Below, piece by piece: positions 18,772-27,919 of a stretch of 64,000 nucleotides of DNA. The stretch covers positions 1 through 64,000 of the forward strand of contig CAIUCH010000015.1 in NCBI GenBank assembly GCA_903897605.1. Reading direction: 5' to 3'. Below the pieces are notes generated by a model. It was not told the origin of the DNA. It made no database searches and worked only from the letters and a program-made list of their open reading frames with translations. The stretch is from an uncultured Alphaproteobacteria bacterium (lineage in GTDB: Bacteria > Pseudomonadota > Alphaproteobacteria > Micropepsales > Micropepsaceae). A program made the translations under genes and the position numbers. Within the stretch, counting starts at the first letter, position 1. Each line of letters opens with the position of its first letter.

Positions 18772-19107
18772 ATGTGGAACGGCCATCTCGCCCACTTCCG
18801 GTCGAAGGCGCAATGTCACCGCGACGAGCGTCTGCGGCGGCTGCTTGAAAAGCTGGCTGTCGCTTTTGCTGTCGCGGCGGCGATGTATGCCGGCCTTTTC
18901 ATTCTTGCTCACATAAATGGAACCGGCGCCGCGTTGATATCCCCGCAATACAATCTGGCGGAGGTATATTACCCCAACTGTGCTGCCGCGCGGGCCGCGG
19001 GCGCCGCGCCGATCTATCGCGGTCAGCCGGGCTATCGCGCGGGCCTCGATGCCGACAATGACGGCATCGCCTGCGAACCCTACCGCAACTGGGGCGCCAA
19101 CAATTAG
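18772..19107 (+). CDS. Excalibur calcium-binding domain protein with one membrane helix
   Basis: Near residues 28-46 there is a hydrophobic helix (LAVAFAVAAAMYAGLFILAH) that should anchor the protein. The C-terminal about 45 residues form an excalibur domain: YPNCAAARAAGAAPIYRGQP with the DADNDGIACE calcium loop and two conserved cysteines. These domains sit outside the membrane and bind calcium; they often accompany nucleases or surface proteins, but none is adjacent. The start is uncertain; an internal ATG (MYAGL) would remove much of the helix. Confidence 0.8.
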   Translation: MWNGHLAHFRSKAQCHRDERLRRLLEKLAVAFAVAAAMYAGLFILAHINGTGAALISPQYNLAEVYYPNCAAARAAGAAPIYRGQPGYRAGLDADNDGIACEPYRNWGANN

Positions 19108-19112
19108 CGCCT

Positions 19113-19535
19113 TCAGTCAGGCGGCATCGCTTCGAACACGGTGACGCCCGGCGGCATGATTGCCCAATGGGGACGGCTGCGCGCAAAAATCGCGATTTTG
19201 GGATGGAAAAGCGATTTATCGTCCAGCGAACCGGCATAGATGGTGAAGGAATCCGATTCTCCAACCACGCCGCCAAACACCAGGCCGCTGCAGACCGGGC
19301 AGAAATTGCGCGTCGCGACGCCGCCATTGGCGGCTTTCGAGACGAAGGGACGAAAGGCACCGTGGATGCGCAAGGCGCTGGCGGGAAATCCCATGAAAGG
19401 GATGAAGCCAGAGCCGGACACTTTCTGGCAATCGGTGCAATAGCAGTGCCCGGCATTGAGCGGTTCGCCGTCAGCCTCATAGCGCAATGCGCCGCAAAGG
19501 CAGCCGCCGGTAAATCGCTTTATGCCGTCGCGCAT
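19113..19535 (-). CDS. GFA-family (Mss4-like, glutathione-dependent formaldehyde-activating) protein
   Basis: All zinc-binding cysteine groups of the family are present: GGCLCGALRY at the start, CYCTDCQ near residue 31 and NFCPVCSG near residue 78. The length of 140 residues is normal. Proteins of this family bind zinc; a glutathione-formaldehyde role is established only for Gfa itself, so the substrate here is unknown. It is a single gene converging on the excalibur gene. Confidence 0.88.
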   Translation of the reverse strand: MRDGIKRFTGGCLCGALRYEADGEPLNAGHCYCTDCQKVSGSGFIPFMGFPASALRIHGAFRPFVSKAANGGVATRNFCPVCSGLVFGGVVGESDSFTIYAGSLDDKSLFHPKIAIFARSRPHWAIMPPGVTVFEAMPPD

Positions 19536-19683
19536 CGCAAAATTTCGTTGGTTTCAACGCAAATGCACAATAGCGCGACAGGCCTGACGAGAGGAAGGCC
19601 ATGGCCATGGCGCGCCAGGGCCGGTGGCGGAAAGGGCGGCGCGCGATCGACTGCTGGCCGTCGCAATCACTGAACCATCCGCG

Positions 19684-20565
19684 TCACCCCGAACCGGAAT
19701 CGGTTCGCGCTTCGATCGCGCGGATGACCGCGGCCATGTCGGACTGGCCGTGACCTTGCGCCACCGCTTCGCTGTACAAGGCGTCGCAGACATCCAGCAG
19801 CGGCGACGCTATGCCCATTTCCCGCGCCGCCGCGGTGGTCAACCGGGCGTTCTTCAGCACGTCGGTGATCGTCGCTTGCACCGCGAAATCGCGGGCGGCC
19901 AGCTTGGCGCCCTTCACGCGCGAGACGTTGCTCGCCATCGGCCCGGCATCCAGCACGGCCAGAAGCTGTTGCACATCCAGTCCGTGCCGGTCGGCGAAAT
20001 GAAACGTTTCCGCCAACGCCGCCACCAAGGGAATGAGAAACGAATTGATTGCGATCTTCATCAACAGGGCATTGGGTACGGCGCCACACACAAAGGCCTG
20101 CCGGCAGATGGGCCCCAACAATGGGCGGATCTCATCGACATATTCCAGCTCACCGGCCAGCATCGCCACCAATTGCCCGGTTTCGGCGGGTTTCAAGGAA
20201 CCGGAAACCGGCGCTTCGACATAGGCTCCGCCGCAGGCGCGAATATCGGTTTCCAGTTGTTTGGAATAGCCCGGCGCGGGCGTGCCCATCTGAACAAGGA
20301 CATGTCCGGCGACATTCTGGCGGAACGCGGGGGAGCCGCGGCCCAGGACTGCGTCAATCGCCGCCGCGTCGTACAGCATCAGGATTACGATGCGCGTCTG
20401 CGCGAAAAGGTGGGCGGGATCGGCGGCGATTTTCGCGCCTGCCGCGCGCAATGGCGTGGCGCGATCGCTGGAGCGGTTCCAGACCAGTAGCGGCGTTCCG
20501 GCACGGGCCATATTGAGCGCCATGGGCTGGCCCATCACCCCCAGGCCGATGAACCCTATGTCCAT
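19684..20565 (-). CDS. NAD(P)-dependent 3-hydroxyisobutyrate dehydrogenase-family oxidoreductase
   Basis: The Rossmann start [15 protein letters not shown] binds the dinucleotide. The substrate motif ([15 protein letters not shown]) and the catalytic-lysine helix ([12 protein letters not shown]) match beta-hydroxyacid dehydrogenases such as GarR/MmsB/Glx-type enzymes. It likely oxidises or reduces a small beta-hydroxy acid or semialdehyde. At 293 residues the length is typical. No pathway genes lie next to it, so the substrate cannot be assigned. Confidence 0.88.
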   Translation of the reverse strand: MDIGFIGLGVMGQPMALNMARAGTPLLVWNRSSDRATPLRAAGAKIAADPAHLFAQTRIVILMLYDAAAIDAVLGRGSPAFRQNVAGHVLVQMGTPAPGYSKQLETDIRACGGAYVEAPVSGSLKPAETGQLVAMLAGELEYVDEIRPLLGPICRQAFVCGAVPNALLMKIAINSFLIPLVAALAETFHFADRHGLDVQQLLAVLDAGPMASNVSRVKGAKLAARDFAVQATITDVLKNARLTTAAAREMGIASPLLDVCDALYSEAVAQGHGQSDMAAVIRAIEARTDSGSG

Positions 20566-20885
20566 GATGTGCTTCCTCCGGCCGCCACCGAACAGAGCCT
20601 AACCTATTACACGGCACGCGGCCCCCCGCGGTTGCGCGGGGACGGTGCCGCGTTCCGCGCATATAGAGTCATGCCCGGCCCGCCGTTCCGGGGATCACGC
20701 CGCGCTGCGAGTTTGGCGCCGGACCATTCGCCGCGCGATTGACCCCGGCGGCATGGATCGTCACCATCTCTGGCACCAGAAATGCGACAGGAAGATGCAG
20801 CCCGGGCAAAGCTGGGACAAAACGGTCGGTCGGACCGATTTGGGCATCGAACGCGCCGAACTCAAGCGAGACGCAAGGTAGCGCG
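20566..20885. other. Intergenic region with a degenerate copy of the REP-like unit
   Basis: No gene is supported here; the short ORFs in the track have no family features. The GC-rich first part includes the hairpin-forming CCCCGCG...CGCGGGG. The 3' part (about 20835-20880) carries a near-copy of the unit found after guaA, reading GATTTGGGCATCGAACGCGC then CGAACTCAAGCGAGACGC. This supports a dispersed repeat family in this genome. Confidence 0.5.
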
Positions 20886-21233
20886 ATGATTGTCATTTAC
20901 GGAATCAAGAATTGCGACACGATGAAAAAGGCGCGCACCTGGCTGGACGCCCATCGGATCGCCTACACTTTCCATGACTACAAGGCATCCGGCGTGGAAA
21001 AAGCCAAGCTGGCCCATTGGGTGAAAGAGCTGGGGTGGGAGGCGGTGCTCAATCGCGCTGGCACGACCTTCCGCAATCTGCCGCAAGCCGACAGGTTCGA
21101 TTTGACGGAAACCAAGGCGATTGCGCTGATGCTGGCCCAGCCATCCATGATCAAACGGCCGATCCTTGAGGCCGGCGGCACTTTCACGGCGGGTTTTCGC
21201 CCCGAACACTATGAAAAGCTGCTGGGCCGCTAG
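20886..21233 (+). CDS. ArsC/Spx-family reductase (YffB-like)
   Basis: The 115-residue thioredoxin-fold protein starts VIYGIKNCDTMKKARTWLD, closely like E. coli YffB. The single N-terminal cysteine sits where arsenate reductase ArsC has its nucleophile. The C-terminal segment MIKRPILEAGGTFTAGF is the family's conserved RP(I/L) region. YffB-like proteins bind glutathione and their true substrate is unknown; arsenate reduction should not be assumed, as no ars genes are nearby. The start follows the ATG just before the conserved fold; the track ORF runs further upstream without homology. Confidence 0.88.
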   Translation: MIVIYGIKNCDTMKKARTWLDAHRIAYTFHDYKASGVEKAKLAHWVKELGWEAVLNRAGTTFRNLPQADRFDLTETKAIALMLAQPSMIKRPILEAGGTFTAGFRPEHYEKLLGR

Positions 21234-21287
21234 ATTCCGGTGGGGATGCGGGCCTAGAATTCCCCCGTGAGGCATGGGGGCTGAAGC

Positions 21288-21983
21288 ATGATGCGCAAAT
21301 TGGCAGCGGAGTTCATCGGTACGGCATGGCTGGTGCTGGGTGGTTGCGGCGCGGCGGTTCTGGCCGCGGCTTTCCCGCAATTGGGGATCGGTTTTGTCGG
21401 CGTCGCGTTGGCCTTCGGCTTGACGGTGCTGACCATGGCCTTCGCCATCGGTCATGTCTCGGGCTGTCATCTCAATCCTGCCGTGTCGGTGGGCCTTTGG
21501 GCCGGCGGACGGTTTCCCGCCGGCGATCTGCCGGGCTATATTATCGCCCAAGTCGCGGGCGGCATTGCCGGCGCCGGTATTCTTTATCTGATCGCCAGCG
21601 GTCATGCCGGCTTTGATGTTCATTCCGGTTTTGCCAGCAACGGTTATGGCGAGCATTCGCCGGGCGGCTATGGCATGACCGCGGCGCTGGTCTGCGAAGT
21701 GGTGATGACCTTTGCCTTCCTATTCGTGATCTTGGGCTCGACCCATCGCCGCGCCCCAGCTGGCTTCGCGCCGATCGCGATCGGGCTCTGCCTCACCCTG
21801 ATCCATCTGATATCGATTCCGGTCACCAACACCTCTGTCAATCCGGCCCGCTCCACCGCGCCCGCATTGTTTGCGGGCGGCTGGGCGCTGGACCAGCTCT
21901 GGCTGTTCTGGGTGGCGCCGATCCTGGGCGCTTTGCTGGCGGGCTTTGTCTATCGCTGGCTCAGCCCGGACGAGCCCCAGTAG
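21288..21983 (+). CDS. aqpZ: Aquaporin Z
   Basis: Six membrane helices and both NPA boxes are present: [15 protein letters not shown] and [13 protein letters not shown]. The arginine after the second NPA and the residues around the pore (including a His before NPA) fit a water-selective channel rather than a glycerol facilitator. At 231 residues it is the usual AqpZ size. It sits in the inner membrane and balances osmotic water flow. It is a single gene. Confidence 0.93.
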   Translation: MMRKLAAEFIGTAWLVLGGCGAAVLAAAFPQLGIGFVGVALAFGLTVLTMAFAIGHVSGCHLNPAVSVGLWAGGRFPAGDLPGYIIAQVAGGIAGAGILYLIASGHAGFDVHSGFASNGYGEHSPGGYGMTAALVCEVVMTFAFLFVILGSTHRRAPAGFAPIAIGLCLTLIHLISIPVTNTSVNPARSTAPALFAGGWALDQLWLFWVAPILGALLAGFVYRWLSPDEPQ

Positions 21984-22067
21984 GTGTCGGGCCGCTGATC
22001 CGCTTACGCCGCCGGAAAATCGCTACGATATCCGCCGATTGGCATTGCGACTTGCGAAGAGGAAAGC

Positions 22068-22850
22068 ATGACGGTTCATGTCGGCGTCGGCGGCTGGGTG
22101 TTCGAGGAATGGCGAAATAATTTCTATCCCAAGGGGCTCAGCCAGAAACGCGAGCTGGAATATGCCAGCCGGCATCTCACCGCCATCGAGGTCAACGGCA
22201 CCTATTACGGCTCGCAGAAGCCGGAGAGCTTCGCGCGCTGGCATGACGAAACGCCGGAGGATTTCGTCTTCACCCTGAAGGGCCCCCGGTTCGCCACCAA
22301 TCGGCGGGTGCTGGCGGAAGCGGGCGGCTCGATCGAGAAATTCCTGGACAGCGGTATCTACCGGCTGAAGAAGAAACTGGGCGCCATCAACTGGCAATTC
22401 ATGGCGACCAAGAAATTCGATCCGCAGGATTTCGCCGCCTTTCTATCCCTGTTGCCGCAGCAGCCGGATGGCGCGGCGCTTCGCCATGCCGTCGAGGTGC
22501 GGCATGTAAGCTTCGCCTGCACCGAATTCGTGGCCCTGTGCCGCAAGCATAAGGTCGCGATCATTACCTCCGGCGACAGCGAATTTCCCCTGATCGCTGA
22601 TGTCACCGCGGATTTTGTCTATGCCCGCATCATGGGCACCAGCGACAAGGAGAAGCTGGGTTATTCCAAGGCGGCGATCAGCAAATGGGCTGGCCGCGCC
22701 AGGGACTGGTCGCGCGGCGGAACGCCGGCGGATCTGCCTCTGCTCGCCAAGGCGGCGGCCAAGACGCCGCGCAATGTCTTCCTGTTCGTGATCTCCGGGG
22801 CCAAGGCCAAAAATCCGGCCGCCGCCCAGGCCCTGATCGCAGCGCTGTGA
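22068..22850 (+). CDS. DUF72 (YecE-like) protein
   Basis: The TIM-barrel DUF72 fold is marked by VGVGGWVFEEWRNNFYPKG at the start, then EVNGTYYGSQKPESFARW and FVFTLKGPRFATNR. A ribosome-binding GAGGAAAG lies just before the ATG. The family is widespread, and its biochemical role is unknown. Length (260 residues) is complete. Confidence 0.88.
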   Translation: MTVHVGVGGWVFEEWRNNFYPKGLSQKRELEYASRHLTAIEVNGTYYGSQKPESFARWHDETPEDFVFTLKGPRFATNRRVLAEAGGSIEKFLDSGIYRLKKKLGAINWQFMATKKFDPQDFAAFLSLLPQQPDGAALRHAVEVRHVSFACTEFVALCRKHKVAIITSGDSEFPLIADVTADFVYARIMGTSDKEKLGYSKAAISKWAGRARDWSRGGTPADLPLLAKAAAKTPRNVFLFVISGAKAKNPAAAQALIAAL

Positions 22851-22926
22851 TGCGATCGATACGCATGACGGGTCCGGGCTTGTCAAAGCACCCTGACCCG
22901 CCGAGGATCGCACTGCCGGGGAGACC

Positions 22927-23541
22927 ATGATGCGCCTGATTGGAATGCTGGATTCGCCTTATGTGCGGCGGGTGGCGATATCGCTGAAGCTGATGGGGCT
23001 CGATTTCGCGCTGGACCAGATCTCGGTGTTTCGCGGGTTCGATGAATTCAAGGCGATCAATCCGGCGGTCAAGGCGCCAACCTTGGTGACGGATGACGGC
23101 GTTGTGCTGATGGAGTCCGGTCTGATTCTGGAATACCTCGCGCGCCTTGTCGATCCGTCGCGCAGTCTGATGCCCGCGGATCCGCATGAATTGGCCAAGG
23201 CGCTGCGGGTGATCGGCCTGGCGCTGGTGGCGTGCGAGAAAACAGTGCAGATCGTTTATGAGCGCAATCTGCGGCCGCCCGAGAAGCAACATCAACCCTG
23301 GCTCGATCGCGTACAGGGCCAGATGCTTGCGGTCTACGCGGAACTGGAAAAAGAGATTGCGCAACGGGCCGCCTGGTTTGGCGGCAGCAAATTGATGCAG
23401 CCGGACGTCACGGTCGCGGTGGCTTGGCGTTTTACCCAGCACACGGTTCCGCAGATCGTGACGGCGGCGGAATTTCCGCGCCTGGCCGGCCATTCGGTTC
23501 GCGCGGAAAGCCTGCCCGCTTTCGTGGAGACGTCCTTTTAG
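22927..23541 (+). CDS. Glutathione S-transferase family protein
   Basis: The N-terminal thioredoxin-like domain reads MLDSPYVRRVAISLKLMGLD and contains VKAPTLVTDDGVVLMESGLI, the glutathione-gamma-glutamyl site with Glu-Ser. A helical C-terminal domain follows. The active-site Ser of SPYVRR suggests a serine-type or beta-class-like enzyme. The length of 204 residues is normal. GGGGAGACC precedes the ATG. It would conjugate or reduce electrophiles with glutathione in the cytosol; the substrate is unknown. Confidence 0.88.
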   Translation: MMRLIGMLDSPYVRRVAISLKLMGLDFALDQISVFRGFDEFKAINPAVKAPTLVTDDGVVLMESGLILEYLARLVDPSRSLMPADPHELAKALRVIGLALVACEKTVQIVYERNLRPPEKQHQPWLDRVQGQMLAVYAELEKEIAQRAAWFGGSKLMQPDVTVAVAWRFTQHTVPQIVTAAEFPRLAGHSVRAESLPAFVETSF

Positions 23542-23554
23542 GTCTCGCTGGCTT

Positions 23555-24256
23555 CTAGGTCTCGCCGGGTTGGCGATGGCGCAACACCGTCAACCGCATG
23601 TTGGCGCGATGGCGGAATCTCAGTTTTTCATAGACGGCGATCGCGCCCTTATTGTGGGGATAGACATGCAGGAAAAGCTGCTCGCCCCGGGCGACAATCT
23701 TGGCGGCCACCACTTGCATCAGGATGGCGGCCAATCCCCGGCCCCGTGCGTCCGGATGGGTGCAGACCGCGCTGATTTCGGTGAAGCCGGGCACCCGCAT
23801 CCGCTCGCCCGTCATCGCGATCAGCCGGCCATTCTCGCGGATGCCGACAAATTCACCCAGCTCGTGGGTGCGGGCATGAAAGGGGCCGGGCTGGGTCAGT
23901 TCGGCCAGGGCCCGCATCTCGGCCGCGTCGGCATCGCCCAACGGGATGATGCCGGGATCGCTTTGCGGGTCGGCAATCCGCACCGCGATCATTTGACAAA
24001 CCGGTTCCTGAAATAAGGTGATCAGGCCGGGCGGCGGCATGATCCCATGCCGCTCGACAATCGCCACACCGCCATCCATGGGCGTCAGTGCGCCCAAGGC
24101 TGATAATTGCTCGGGCGTGTCGGCGGGGGTGGCGCCGAAAGGTTCCATATCCGCCGGGAACCGCAGCGCCATTGCGGGATTACCCAGCGCCAGATGGGCC
24201 TGGCGCGTGGTGAGGGCATTCCAGACCGGACGATCAAGCGGATGCGGATTTTCCAT
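23555..24256 (-). CDS. GNAT family N-acetyltransferase (FR47-like)
   Basis: The acetyl-CoA motif ISAVCTHPDARGRGLAAILM sits at about residues 168-187 and is followed by YEKLRFRHRANM, the typical end of the GNAT fold. The first half is longer than in minimal GNAT proteins and resembles the FR47/GCN5-like subgroup. Substrate unknown. It converges on the GST gene with 13 bp between the stops. Confidence 0.85.
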   Translation of the reverse strand: MENPHPLDRPVWNALTTRQAHLALGNPAMALRFPADMEPFGATPADTPEQLSALGALTPMDGGVAIVERHGIMPPPGLITLFQEPVCQMIAVRIADPQSDPGIIPLGDADAAEMRALAELTQPGPFHARTHELGEFVGIRENGRLIAMTGERMRVPGFTEISAVCTHPDARGRGLAAILMQVVAAKIVARGEQLFLHVYPHNKGAIAVYEKLRFRHRANMRLTVLRHRQPGET

Positions 24257-24525
24257 GGATACCCCTTAGGCCTCTATCTGGGGCCGACCGGACCGCAAAA
24301 CAAGCGCCGCAAAAGCGAGGAGACAGCGTAAACAGTCGCTGTAAACACTGCCGTCAACATTGCCGGGAGGTGCTGACGCCGACATTAAAATCGCATTACT
24401 CTTTATCGAGTTATTGCGCATCACTCGCATCAATACGTTTTACGACAAATTTGTAATCTTCCGCGAAGAAGCCTCCCCACCCGCCCCTAGCTTTTGTCCG
24501 AGTCGATCTATTGCGGGCGGTGGTA

Positions 24526-25305
24526 ATGGCAGTTTCAGAGCGCGATTTGCGCGCGCAATGGCCGGATTCCAAGGCGATCCATCGCACCCTGTTCGGTGTC
24601 TATTACGAGGAAGACATCTTCGACAAGTTCTGCGGCCTGATGCCGCGCGCGATGCGCTTATTTCATTGGCGGGTGGAAGAGGGAATGCGCCGCCGGAACC
24701 TGATCTTTATTCATGTCCCGCGGGTGGCGGGCACGTCCATCTCGCATACGCTTTATGGCTCCCGCTGTACCCGTCATCACAGCATCCGATATTACAAGAC
24801 CGTGGCGCCCGATCTTTGGGCGCGCGCCGATTCCTTTGCCGTGCTGCGCGATCCCTTCGACCGTTTCGCCTCGGCCTATGCCTTTGTGCGCGGCGGCGGC
24901 ACCGAAAGTTGCCGGCTCAGCGACGTCTTTGTCCGTCAGACCGCCGGGCTGCGCACGGTCGACGACTATCTTTGCTTTGTCGAGGAGCGCGACGCCCTGT
25001 CGCTGGATTTTGTGATGCGGCCGCAAAGCTGGTTCGTCTGCGACCTGGAAACGGGGATGCCGCTGGTGAAGCGGTTGTTTCTTTATGGCCAGGATCGCGC
25101 GGCGCTGGCCGCTTATCTAAAGCCGCATGGCGTGAAAAGGCTGCCCTGGCTCAATCTTTCGGCGCGGATTCCGCTTGATCTTTCCGCGCGGCAAAAGCGC
25201 CGGATTGAGAAAATCTATGCCCGTGATTTTGAACTGGTGGAGAAATTGCGAAGCCAGCACGCCCGCGAAGCATTCGACCGCATCACCAGAATCGCTGCCG
25301 AATGA
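24526..25305 (+). CDS. Sulfotransferase family 2 (PAPS-dependent) protein
   Basis: The 5'-phosphosulfate loop reads LIFIHVPRVAGTSISHTL near residue 65, and the 3'-phosphate site is FAVLRDPFDRFASAYAF. These mark sulfotransferases related to carbohydrate 2-O- and 3-O-sulfotransferases. In most members the loop is PKTAGTS; here Lys is replaced by Arg, which may affect catalysis. In bacteria such enzymes usually sulfate surface glycans or lipids. I start at the ATG (MAVSERDL) rather than the upstream TTG. An AT-rich gene-free region of about 270 bp precedes it and may hold its promoter. Confidence 0.8.
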   Translation: MAVSERDLRAQWPDSKAIHRTLFGVYYEEDIFDKFCGLMPRAMRLFHWRVEEGMRRRNLIFIHVPRVAGTSISHTLYGSRCTRHHSIRYYKTVAPDLWARADSFAVLRDPFDRFASAYAFVRGGGTESCRLSDVFVRQTAGLRTVDDYLCFVEERDALSLDFVMRPQSWFVCDLETGMPLVKRLFLYGQDRAALAAYLKPHGVKRLPWLNLSARIPLDLSARQKRRIEKIYARDFELVEKLRSQHAREAFDRITRIAAE

Positions 25306-25567
25306 TGATGGGTCGCCAGCTTCGATCGGCGCGCCGCTGACCGAGCCGGACGGGCCGCAAGCCAAGAATATTGCGATCCCGGCGAACTTATTGAGCCGAC
25401 CGGTCTGTTCGCCAATTCGCCTTTCCAGATTGTGATTTCCATCGGCCGCGCTACTAGGTCTAGATGGGCGCCATGCCGGGGATTGTGAAGCTGTGCGCGA
25501 GTTGAAATCGCGCTTGCCCACTCCCCCCGCGCCCGGTTGATTGGATTTCTTTCGAGCATGAGCGCTG

Positions 25568-27010
25568 ATGGAACAGGAAGCCTACCGCCACGTCCCCTAT
25601 GATGTCGAAGTCGAGCAGGCTCTGCTCGGCGCCATCCTGGTGGACAATCAGGCGCTGGAACGCGTCGCCGCACTGCTGCGCCCTGAGCATTTCTACGATC
25701 CCCTGCATGCACGCATCTTCGAGACCATGAGCTTGGCGGTGGAGCGGGGCAGTTTCGTGCTCACTCCGCTCACCTTGCATGCGGCGATGAAAGCCGATCC
25801 CGGCCTGATCGAAGTGGGCGGCACCGCCTATCTGGCGGGATTGGCGCAAGCCGCGCCCGCCATGCCCAATGTGCGCGATTTTGCCCGCATCCTGCATGAC
25901 CTGGCGGTGCGCCGCAGCCTGATCCGCATCGGCGAGGATATCGTCAACACTGCCTATGAAGCGCCCACCGAAAAAGGCCCCCAGGCCCAGATCGCCGAAG
26001 CGGAAAAGGCCCTCTACGCCGTCAGCGAGACCAGCAAATACGGCGAAGGGCCGCTGGAATTTCACGAAGCCCTTCGCCGGACGGTGGAGTCCGCGGAAAG
26101 GGCCCAGGCCCGCGGCGGCCGCATCTCCGGCATCACTTCGGGTTTTACCGAGATCGACAATCTGCTGGGCGGCCTTCAGCCCTCCGATCTGCTGATTCTG
26201 GCAGGGCGCCCGGGCATGGGCAAAACGGCGCTGGGCACCAACATGGCCTTCAATACCGCGCGCGCCTATGTCCAGGACATGGAAGCGGGTGCGGAGTATC
26301 CGCGCGGCGCGCCGGTGCTGTTCTTCTCCCTGGAAATGGCGGCGCAGCAGCTGTCGGCCCGTATTCTGTCGGAACAGACGGAAATCGAAGGCTGGAAGAT
26401 CCGCAATGGCCGCTTCCTGGAAAGCGAATGGGAAAAATTCATTCTCACCATGCAGGACCTTTCCAGCCTGCCGCTTTATATCGACGATACGGGCGGCATT
26501 TCCATCGCCCAGATCGCGGCCCGCGCCAGGCGATTGAAGCGCGAGAAGAATATCGGTCTCATCATCATCGATTATCTGCAGCTGGTCGAACCGTCACGGC
26601 GCCAGGAAAACCGGGTGCAGGAAATCACCGAAGTCACCAAGGGCCTCAAGGCCCTCGCCAAGGAATTGAATCTGCCGATCCTGGCCCTGTCGCAGCTTTC
26701 ACGCGGCGTCGATTCGCGCGACGACAAGCGGCCGGTGCTGTCGGACCTGCGCGAATCCGGCTCCATCGAGCAGGACGCGGACGTGGTGATGTTTGTCTAT
26801 CGCGAGGAATATTACCTGAAATCACGCGAACCGGAGGCCGGGTCCGCCGAGCATGCCAAATGGATGGACAAGCTGGACCGGGCCACGAACCGGGCGGAGG
26901 TGCTGGTGGAAAAACACCGCCATGGCCAGACTCGTTCGATCGAACTTGTGTTCGAAGGCAATTTCACCCGCTTCAGCAACAAGGCCGAGGATTCAGTTTC
27001 CGGGCGCTAG
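25568..27010 (+). CDS. dnaB: Replicative DNA helicase DnaB
   Basis: Full length at 480 residues. The N-terminal primase-interacting domain (PYDVEVEQALLGAILVDNQA) is followed by a RecA-like motor with Walker A AGRPGMGKTALG, Walker B IGLIIIDYLQLV and the SQLSRGVDSRDDKRP loop. It is the hexameric helicase that unwinds DNA at the fork. The TAG stop shares a CTAG palindrome with the stop of the converging glycosyltransferase gene. The 260 bp upstream contain no gene. Confidence 0.97.
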   Translation: MEQEAYRHVPYDVEVEQALLGAILVDNQALERVAALLRPEHFYDPLHARIFETMSLAVERGSFVLTPLTLHAAMKADPGLIEVGGTAYLAGLAQAAPAMPNVRDFARILHDLAVRRSLIRIGEDIVNTAYEAPTEKGPQAQIAEAEKALYAVSETSKYGEGPLEFHEALRRTVESAERAQARGGRISGITSGFTEIDNLLGGLQPSDLLILAGRPGMGKTALGTNMAFNTARAYVQDMEAGAEYPRGAPVLFFSLEMAAQQLSARILSEQTEIEGWKIRNGRFLESEWEKFILTMQDLSSLPLYIDDTGGISIAQIAARARRLKREKNIGLIIIDYLQLVEPSRRQENRVQEITEVTKGLKALAKELNLPILALSQLSRGVDSRDDKRPVLSDLRESGSIEQDADVVMFVYREEYYLKSREPEAGSAEHAKWMDKLDRATNRAEVLVEKHRHGQTRSIELVFEGNFTRFSNKAEDSVSGR

Positions 27011-27789
27011 TCTTTTGCCACCCGGGTGAAGCGCGCGCGCCCCGTCGCCAGCAGGGCGAGCTGGCCCGGCAACAATTTCAAGTCATAGCCAAAGCGGATC
27101 AGTTCGCGCCGGGCGTAGGTGAGATTGAATTTCCGTAAGCCCTTCCGCCATCCTTCGATGTCGGATTTGTCACCGACGAAATCCTGTTGTCGTGCCACGG
27201 TCGGCAGCAACTGCCAGGGCTTAAGCCGGGCGAAGATTTTCGAATTGTTGGGATTGAACAGAAGATGATCCACCGGCAGGTCGAAGCGCGCAATGGCCAG
27301 CAGCATTTCCGCCGCCCGGCGTGACAGGATATAGGCCGCGGCACCGGTATGACGCGAGCGCATGCGGGCGATGCGAAAGCCTTGGCCCAGATCGGTGAAA
27401 TCCGACAGCAGCACGCTCTGGCCGGGCGGGCCGTAATGTTCCAGCTTGATCAGATCGATGTTCTGGGGGATCCAACCCGTGCCGCCCAGCGCGAAGGCCG
27501 CGCCGTCTTCCAGCACCACGTCGTCTTCCAGCACCGCCCCAAACGCCGCGCCGCTTGCCACCAGCCGGCTCCAGGCCTGGCGATGGGAGAGCGAGCAGCA
27601 TTTGTCGCCGCGGGGGATTTCTCCCAATGGCCCGTCGGCCTGGAACCAGCGGTCCACGCTCGAGACGTCGGCGTCCCTTGCATCCAGCGCATTGACGCGG
27701 GTCAAGGCAAGACCAAGCTTTTCGGCCTGGATTTGCATTTCCGCCAGCCGGTCGGGCCGCCGCGCCAGGTTGATCAGGTAAATGTCCAT
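27007..27789 (-). CDS. Glycosyltransferase family 25 protein (LPS/LOS biosynthesis)
   Basis: The product begins DIYLINLARRPDRLAEMQIQ and has the GT25 signatures CCSLSHRQAWSRLVASG and VLEDDVVLED (metal-binding DxD-like). These enzymes transfer galactose or similar sugars to lipooligosaccharide cores at the inner face of the cytoplasmic membrane. The exact sugar is unknown. It is a single gene, convergent with dnaB and overlapping its stop. Confidence 0.88.
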   Translation of the reverse strand: MDIYLINLARRPDRLAEMQIQAEKLGLALTRVNALDARDADVSSVDRWFQADGPLGEIPRGDKCCSLSHRQAWSRLVASGAAFGAVLEDDVVLEDGAAFALGGTGWIPQNIDLIKLEHYGPPGQSVLLSDFTDLGQGFRIARMRSRHTGAAAYILSRRAAEMLLAIARFDLPVDHLLFNPNNSKIFARLKPWQLLPTVARQQDFVGDKSDIEGWRKGLRKFNLTYARRELIRFGYDLKLLPGQLALLATGRARFTRVAKD

Positions 27790-27919
27790 ACAGGTTTATG
27801 CAACGCCAGTTGCATTTTGGGAAACCCCAGGAGAATTACTCGAGATTGGTGCGGCGCGGCGCAAGTCGATATGATGTAGGCTGATCCGCTTTGAAGCGCT
27901 CCGGCAAGTCACGAAAGAA

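Noticed and set aside
20886-21233. Calling this gene a true arsenate reductase arsC
   Set aside because: The sequence is YffB-like and no ars operon partners are present.
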